NCBI RefSeq assembly: GCF_003614435.1
Contig: NZ_CP025547.1
Coordinates: forward strand, 62,001-126,000
Direction: 5' to 3'
DNA length: 64,000 nucleotides
From: Mycobacterium paragordonae
GTDB lineage: Bacteria > Actinomycetota > Actinomycetes > Mycobacteriales > Mycobacteriaceae
The notes beneath the pieces are model-generated. The model searched no databases. It was not told the origin of the DNA and saw only the letters and a program-made list of their open reading frames with translations. Positions 59,323 through 64,000 of this stretch are shown piece after piece. How positions within the stretch are numbered: position 1 is the stretch's first letter; every line of letters begins with the position of its first letter. Made by a program: the position numbers and the translations under genes.

Positions 59323-59538
59323 TGGTGTCCTCTTTCTTCTGGGGTAGTGACCTGTTCAGCGTGTCCACGAGACGCCGTGGGCGGGCTGTTGCTCTCAAGT
59401 CTCATCGCGTGGGACTTGTTTGTGCGTCACCATGTCGGGGGGTGATCGCTCCCGCGTTGGGGGTAGACGTGCCCCGTCGAAGGCATAGCCATAGTCATCG
59501 TCATGGAAATTGTCATCGGCAACGCCAGTCGAGGACCG

Positions 59539-59868
59539 TCAAACCGCCGGACATCCGGCATCTATCCATCGCTCGATATGGCTGATTTCCTCCGCCGGCA
59601 TCGGATCGAGGTACGCCGGCATCAGGGGTGTCACGGCGCCTGCGGGCGGGTCGTCCAGGTCGGAACCAAACGGCGCTTCGCCTTTCAGCGACAACACCAG
59701 GTTCGAGTTCGCGCCGTCGCCGAGGATCACCAGTGGCCGTCCGCCGACCTTCATCGCGACGAAAGTGTCGCGGGTGACATCTCGCCAGAAGGGCCCGTGG
59801 GAAGCCACATCGGCGTCCGGGCCGCCGACCGACTTGTCAAGTATTGCAACGACGTCATCAAAATTCAT
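59539..59868 (-). CDS. Hypothetical protein (109 aa)
   Basis: Starts at the ATG at 59868 (MNFDDVVAILDKSVGGPDAD) with AAGGAAAG upstream. The C-terminus (AYLDPMPAEEISHIERWIDA, GCPAV) resembles the end of cytochrome-c-like 'MP...ei..i..WI.aG' modules, but there is no CxxCH heme site. It sits between the acyltransferase and P450 genes on the same strand. Function unknown. Confidence 0.6.
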   Translation of the reverse strand: MNFDDVVAILDKSVGGPDADVASHGPFWRDVTRDTFVAMKVGGRPLVILGDGANSNLVLSLKGEAPFGSDLDDPPAGAVTPLMPAYLDPMPAEEISHIERWIDAGCPAV

Positions 59869-59915
59869 GAGGTTCTTTCCTTCCGCCCTTCGTGGTTGGC
59901 CCAGGTGCTTTCGCG

Positions 59916-61343
59916 TCAGCCGGTGTGTGCAAGCGCGGTCACCTCCTCGAAACCCTCACGGAGGCAGGCCGAGAACGCTTCGGCATCGGTGATGGCCTCC
60001 GGGTCGAAGTTGACTGCGATGCAACACGTGCCCTCGTAGGTGATCACCGCGATCATGGCTGGAATACCGGGTCGGGGACCCATCGGGTAGACGCGGGTCA
60101 CCCGCGCACCGGCCAGATACAGCGGACGGCCGATCGCCCCGAGATTGGAAGCCTGGAAGTCGGACAGGCCGGTCATCTCACCGGCGATCCGCGTGAGCAC
60201 AACACCCGGCAGTCGGCTCAACACCGGCGCGATGAGGTCGAGGAACCCGAGCGCGGGTTCCTTGCGCACGTCTTTGATCAGGTCGTGGATGGCGGCGATG
60301 CGGGTCCTGGGATCCGGTTCACCGACCGGAGCCACGAGCAGCGCACCGGCGAACTTGTTGGCGCCCAATGGATCAGCGTCGGTGCGAAGGCTGACCGGTA
60401 TCGCTATCGGGATTGAATCGACTGTGAGAGAGAGCTTTTCGTGGTAGCGCCGGACCCCTCCAAGCAGAGCGGCCAGGAATGCGTCGTTGACCGAACCGCC
60501 GGCCGCCCGTCCCGATGCCTTCAGTTCGTCAAACGGCACGTCGAAGGTGTCCAGCCGATAACCGGAACCGCCGCCGGTCAGCGCGGGGGAGTGCGGGGTA
60601 TCCGGCGGCGACATTACGCGGCGCAGCGACATCGCGAACTTCACGGCTTCGGTCGTCGTTCCGATAGGGTTGCCGACAAAGTGGCCGGCGACGCGGAAGG
60701 CTTCACGCAATGCGCTCCCGGGAGCGTTGACGACCTTGCCGGACAACCGGTTTACCAGCAGCCCCTCCGGTGTCTCCTTCCGTCGAGGCTCGGGAATCAC
60801 CACATCGTCGGCGGGTGAGGGCTCACGGCTGTGCCCGTGGGCCAGTTCGAGCAATTGCAGCAGACCGATCCCGTCACTGAGACTGTGATGGGGCTTGAAC
60901 AGATATGCGGCCTGACCGCCCTCGACGCCGAGGACGAGCAGGGCCTCCCAGGGGGGACGCGCCGGATCGAGTGGGCGGGCGGCGAATTGGGATGCCAGCG
61001 CATGCAATTCGGCCATCGAACCGTAACCGGGAAGCCGTACTCGTTGCAGGTGGTACGCCAGGTCGAAATGCGGGTCGGGAGACCATGCCGGCGCGACAAC
61101 CGACACCACCGGCTCGACGATGCGTTCGCGCAGTCGTGGAACCTGCTGAGTGAACCGGTCATGCGCGGCGACCAGCCGATCCCAGTCCGGTTCAGTGTCG
61201 AGCAACTCGACGATCACCCCGGTCGAGCGGGTCCGATGATCACCATCGCTGCGCCACATCAACGCTTCCCAGGCGCTGAGGTCTTGACCACCACCCCATG
61301 AAGCAAGTGTGTCAGCGTCGGTGTTGGACATGCGATCACTCAT
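59916..61343 (-). CDS. WS/DGAT-family wax ester synthase/diacylglycerol acyltransferase
   Basis: A 475-aa protein from the ATG at 61343; ATG 61331 is an alternative. The catalytic HHxxxDG motif is present (FKPHHSLSDGIGLLQ, about residue 145). The second conserved block NDAFLAALLGGVRRY and the ending GIPAMIAVITYEG are also seen. Enzymes of this family esterify acyl-CoA with alcohols or diacylglycerol for storage lipid. It overlaps the alpha/beta hydrolase gene by 8 bp. Within an oxidation cluster it may handle an alcohol product (inference). Confidence 0.84.
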   Translation of the reverse strand: MSDRMSNTDADTLASWGGGQDLSAWEALMWRSDGDHRTRSTGVIVELLDTEPDWDRLVAAHDRFTQQVPRLRERIVEPVVSVVAPAWSPDPHFDLAYHLQRVRLPGYGSMAELHALASQFAARPLDPARPPWEALLVLGVEGGQAAYLFKPHHSLSDGIGLLQLLELAHGHSREPSPADDVVIPEPRRKETPEGLLVNRLSGKVVNAPGSALREAFRVAGHFVGNPIGTTTEAVKFAMSLRRVMSPPDTPHSPALTGGGSGYRLDTFDVPFDELKASGRAAGGSVNDAFLAALLGGVRRYHEKLSLTVDSIPIAIPVSLRTDADPLGANKFAGALLVAPVGEPDPRTRIAAIHDLIKDVRKEPALGFLDLIAPVLSRLPGVVLTRIAGEMTGLSDFQASNLGAIGRPLYLAGARVTRVYPMGPRPGIPAMIAVITYEGTCCIAVNFDPEAITDAEAFSACLREGFEEVTALAHTG

Positions 61344-62286
61344 TTCCGGTCGAACCTACCGCGCCGTCGACGGCGCGGGTCACTTCCAGGATCAGCTCGG
61401 CGACGCGCGCGGGGTCGTCCGACATCGGGACGTGGCCGACGCCCTCGAGGCGGATCAGCTCTGCGCCGGGCAGCCGTTCCAGCATCGGCGAGCCGAAATG
61501 CTTGAAGGGCAGCACGAGATCGCGCTCTCCCCACACCAGCCTGACGGGGTAGTCCCGTTCTTCGGGCAGGGGATCGACCGGAGTCAGGTGAAGTACCCGC
61601 AGCAGCGGATCGACCACCGGTGAATGGCCACTGGCGTGGACATAGGTCACCAGCGTTTCGCGCTGCACCTGGTGGGGATGGGCTACCTGGGCTGCCAGTA
61701 GCGCCCAGCGCAGCACGCGGCGCTCGACGATCGCTTCGGCCCGATGCGAATAACGCGCGATCGCGCCGAGGGAGAACCTGACACCTGCAGTGGTCACTTT
61801 GATGCGACGCGGCGAGCGCCAGGCCCCAGCGGGGCTGAGCAGAACGAGTGACTGGGCGCGTCCCCGGCGGGCGAGTTCGATCCCGATCCAGCCGCCGAGT
61901 GAGTTACCGGCGATGTGCACCTTCTGCAGGCCCAGGCGGTCGAGCTCCTCCTCGATGCCGTCAGCAAGGGCCTGAATCGATGGTTCGACGTCCTCACCAA
62001 GGGGCGGTCCACCCGCGTGCCCGTGGAGCGTCGGCACGATCAACGCGTGGTGTGGTTCCAGGTAGGGCAGTACCGGGGACCATGCCCGCCAGATAGCCCC
62101 GATCCCGTGCAACAGCAATAGCGGTTGCCCGGCTCCGCCGCGGTGAACCGGAGTCAGCTCCAACGGGGGAAGTGCCGCGCGCGTAGGATCGGGGTCCCGT
62201 CGGGCAACGGCCGCGGCCGCGGCAGCCGCTCCGCCCGCCACGAGTGTCGCGGCCAGGGCCGCCTTTCGGCCTGGATTATTCGCCAT
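61336..62286 (-). CDS. Alpha/beta hydrolase
   Basis: A 316-aa protein from the ATG at 62286. An N-terminal Ala-rich hydrophobic segment (AALAATLVAGGAAAAAAAVA) may be a signal or anchor. Oxyanion motif LLLHGIGAIW; nucleophile elbow GNSLGG; acid Asp in WGERDLVLPF; His in GVGHVPMSDDP. All triad residues present. It stands between a WS/DGAT and an alcohol dehydrogenase, suggesting ester or lipid hydrolysis. Confidence 0.82.
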   Translation of the reverse strand: MANNPGRKAALAATLVAGGAAAAAAAVARRDPDPTRAALPPLELTPVHRGGAGQPLLLLHGIGAIWRAWSPVLPYLEPHHALIVPTLHGHAGGPPLGEDVEPSIQALADGIEEELDRLGLQKVHIAGNSLGGWIGIELARRGRAQSLVLLSPAGAWRSPRRIKVTTAGVRFSLGAIARYSHRAEAIVERRVLRWALLAAQVAHPHQVQRETLVTYVHASGHSPVVDPLLRVLHLTPVDPLPEERDYPVRLVWGERDLVLPFKHFGSPMLERLPGAELIRLEGVGHVPMSDDPARVAELILEVTRAVDGAVGSTGNE

Positions 62287-62306
62287 TCATGTTGTCCGAA
62301 GTCGGA

Positions 62307-63407
62307 TCACGGTGTCAGCACGGCCTTCAGGACCTCACCGCGGTGTTGGGCTTCCACTGCCTCGTTGATCTGGGCCAGCGGCATCGTGGTGATCAGCTTG
62401 TCGAACGGGAACCTGCCCTGGCCGTGCAGATCGAGCAGATAAGGGATGAACTTCTGCGGGTCGGCGTCGCCTTCGACGATGCCCCGGATGGTGAGCCCCA
62501 GCAGGGGCGGCTGGAACAACCCGACCGTGAAGACAGCCTGCGGATCGGCTGGGACGCCGATCAAACCGAGTATGCCTCGCATCCCGAGGGACGCGAGCAG
62601 CTGTTCTACGACCGGAGTCACTGCGGTGGTGTCGACTGCGTAATCGGCGCCCCCGGGGGCGATCTCCCGGATCTGTTCGGAAAGCGGGCCCGCTTGCGGG
62701 TCGATCACGTGGGTGGCGCCCAGCTCGGTGGCCAGCGCCCGCCTGCTCTCGTGGAGGTCGACCGCGATGATCGACGCGGCGTCGCGCACAACGGCGGCCA
62801 TCACCGCCGACAGCCCCACCGCGCCCGAGCCGGTGATCACCACTGTCGATCCGGGTCGCACGTCCAGCGAGTTGAGCACCGCGCCCGCGCCGGTCTGGAT
62901 GCCGCATCCCAGCGGCCCCACCAGCTCGAGCGGTGCGCCCGGCGGCAGCTTGACGACATTGCGTTCGTGGGCCAGCGCGTGCGTGGCCAACGACGACTGA
63001 CCGAAGAAATTACCTCCCAATTTGGTTCCGCCAGAGGCTAACCCGGAGGATCCGTCGGGCCGCGCCCCACCGAAGTTGTATTCGAGGAAGTTGTGGCAAT
63101 ACGCCGGTTCGCCCATCGCGCATCGGGGGCACGCGTTGCAGCTGTTGAAGCTGATCGCGACCTGATCACCGACGGTGACCGTGCGCACGTCGCGGCCGAC
63201 GTCGACGACGGTTCCGCTGCCCTCATGGCCCAGGACGCCGGGCAGCGGGAACGGCAGGTGCCCGTGCTGGACCGCGATGTCGGTGTGGCAGATGCCGGCA
63301 CCGGCGATCTGCACCACCACTTCATCAGGTTTCGGCGCTTCGAGGTCGACATCGCTGAACGTGAACTGCGCGCCTACCTCTTGCACCACTGCGGCTGATA
63401 TTTGCAT
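62307..63407 (-). CDS. Zinc-dependent alcohol dehydrogenase (aryl-alcohol type, MDR family)
   Basis: A 366-aa protein from the ATG at 63407. Catalytic zinc ligands Cys in AGICHTDI and His in GHEGSGTVVDVG; structural zinc cysteines CNACPRCAMGEPAYC; nucleotide motif VVITGSGAVGLSAVMAAVV. Oxidises primary or aromatic alcohols to aldehydes with NAD. First gene of the minus-strand cluster; with the ALDH it would complete an alcohol-to-acid path. Confidence 0.88.
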   Translation of the reverse strand: MQISAAVVQEVGAQFTFSDVDLEAPKPDEVVVQIAGAGICHTDIAVQHGHLPFPLPGVLGHEGSGTVVDVGRDVRTVTVGDQVAISFNSCNACPRCAMGEPAYCHNFLEYNFGGARPDGSSGLASGGTKLGGNFFGQSSLATHALAHERNVVKLPPGAPLELVGPLGCGIQTGAGAVLNSLDVRPGSTVVITGSGAVGLSAVMAAVVRDAASIIAVDLHESRRALATELGATHVIDPQAGPLSEQIREIAPGGADYAVDTTAVTPVVEQLLASLGMRGILGLIGVPADPQAVFTVGLFQPPLLGLTIRGIVEGDADPQKFIPYLLDLHGQGRFPFDKLITTMPLAQINEAVEAQHRGEVLKAVLTP

Positions 63408-63856
63408 CCGCTGTCTCTTTCCCTGAACTCTTGGTCTTGCATTCGGCCGCTGGCGGAACGCCGAAACCGTCCGACAGTCCTGTCGGGGTCGGCTGCGGAC
63501 CCTGTGTTGCGAGTGTGGGCGAAGGACCCCGGCTGCCGCGTCACCACATCGGGCGGTTCCTACTCCCGCAGGAGAGGTATCTAGCCCTACCCACTCTTGG
63601 CCGAGCCCGATCGACTCTTCATAGTTGGCTTAGTCGGAGGCGACTGCCGTAAGCAACCGGGCCCGGCACCGCGTGGGTGCGCCTGAAACCCTTCTCGGGC
63701 GACGTGCGGTGTCGGTGCCCGGGCCAGTGTGTCACGGAGACCGAACGACGGGACGACAACAGCACGAGGTGGTGGAGATGTGTCCGACCGGGTCCCCCCA
63801 GAACGTCGACTAGCGATCGGCGCGGTGCATGCGTCCGCGCGGAGGCGGAGTATGAG
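63408..63856. other. Divergent intergenic region
   Basis: About 450 bp between the alcohol dehydrogenase and the HAD-family gene, with no supported gene. It must hold the promoters for both directions; GGAGGCGGAG at 63840-63849 serves as ribosome site for the right-hand gene. Confidence 0.45.
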
Positions 63857-64000
63857 ATGACCGGTTCCACACCGCAGATGATTGCCGTCGAGGAGGTAAT
63901 CGCCGATATCAAAGCTGGACCAGACGGCCGTAAGGTGGCCGCGTTCTTCGACTTTGACGGGACCCTGATTCAGGGGTATTCGGCCGGCGCGCTGATGGCA
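63857..64000 (+). CDS. HAD-IB family hydrolase, N-terminal part, truncated by window edge
   Basis: From the ATG at 63857 (MTGSTPQMIAVEEVIADIKA) 48 codons are present before the window ends. AAFFDFDGTLIQGYSAGA contains the HAD motif I DxDGT with the nucleophilic Asp. In mycobacteria this N-terminus is typical of HAD-IB proteins, some fused to a PlsC acyltransferase. The rest is outside the window. Confidence 0.78.
   Translation, partial: MTGSTPQMIAVEEVIADIKAGPDGRKVAAFFDFDGTLIQGYSAGALMA

Noticed and set aside
1..64000. CRISPR arrays, tRNA and rRNA genes
   Set aside because: No regularly spaced direct repeats of 24-40 bp and no tRNA-like cloverleaf or rRNA sequence was noticed; a tRNAscan/Infernal run would be decisive.

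Overview
The window looks mycobacterial. It is GC-rich, with many 4-bp ATGA start/stop overlaps, mycobacterial protein families (EccA, FadE9/MmsA/MmsB, WS/DGAT, class III adenylate cyclase) and TANNNT promoter motifs. It has two parts. Positions 1 to about 48.8 kb are a conjugative plasmid or integrated conjugative element. It combines the end of an ESX (type VII) eccA-like gene with a full set of type IV conjugation genes, as in the pRAW-type mycobacterial conjugative plasmids. Positions about 49.3-64 kb look like chromosomal or catabolic cargo: valine/isobutyrate degradation and a P450/Rieske/dehydrogenase oxidation cluster. No rRNA, tRNA or CRISPR array was found. Assignments rest on reading the sequence; no database search was run.

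Layout. 0-5 kb: eccA 3' end, kinase and phage-protease remnants, small minus-strand unknowns, and a double-frameshifted gene with a translation-initiation-factor IF-2 N-terminal domain. 5.6-13.5 kb: minus-strand T4SS operon, read from 13.5 kb leftward: small membrane protein, discoidin-like membrane protein, TcpC/VirB8-like protein, pilin-like protein, VirB4 ATPase, VirB6/TrbL-like protein. 13.6-17.4 kb: divergent plus-strand operon with a regulator, a membrane protein and the VirD4 coupling protein. 17.7-19.5 kb: compact three-gene cassette headed by a TIGR04255-like protein. 19.5-25.4 kb: 1948-aa MobF relaxase-helicase, with an inverted-repeat-rich candidate oriT upstream. 25.6-33.2 kb: small plasmid genes (HNH nuclease, DUF932, DUF4192 and unknowns). 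Several are separated by repeated intergenic units that each hold a terminator hairpin and promoter-like boxes. 33.5-35.1 kb: an intact insertion sequence. 35.2-37.6 kb: operon with a primase and a frameshifted secreted serine protease. 37.8-42.9 kb: a Tn554-family transposon (TnpA, TnpB, TnpC plus a PAS-domain cargo gene) that splits an nrdH redoxin gene in two. 43.4-46.9 kb: a ParB-like gene flanked by two related inverted-repeat units, an excisionase-like gene, a short winged-helix gene and a TetR gene. 47.4-48.8 kb: IS21 istA remnant and a tyrosine recombinase with a dif-like 11-6-11 site at its start codon.

Right part. A class III adenylate cyclase is followed by a 34-bp perfect palindrome directly upstream of the mmsA-fadE9-mmsB operon (methylmalonate-semialdehyde dehydrogenase, acyl-CoA dehydrogenase, 3-hydroxyisobutyrate dehydrogenase). 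Opposite them are a Rieske oxygenase and its reductase, an aldehyde dehydrogenase, a cytochrome P450, a small unknown, a WS/DGAT acyltransferase, an alpha/beta hydrolase and a zinc alcohol dehydrogenase. A HAD-family gene runs off the right edge.

How it fits together. The relaxase, VirD4, VirB4, VirB6-like, TcpC-like and pilin-like proteins form a conjugation machine, with EccA implying a partner ESX system to the left. ParB, primase, the recombinase and its dif-like site would serve maintenance. The main open questions are the repeated intergenic units, the TIGR04255 cassette and the IF2_N protein.
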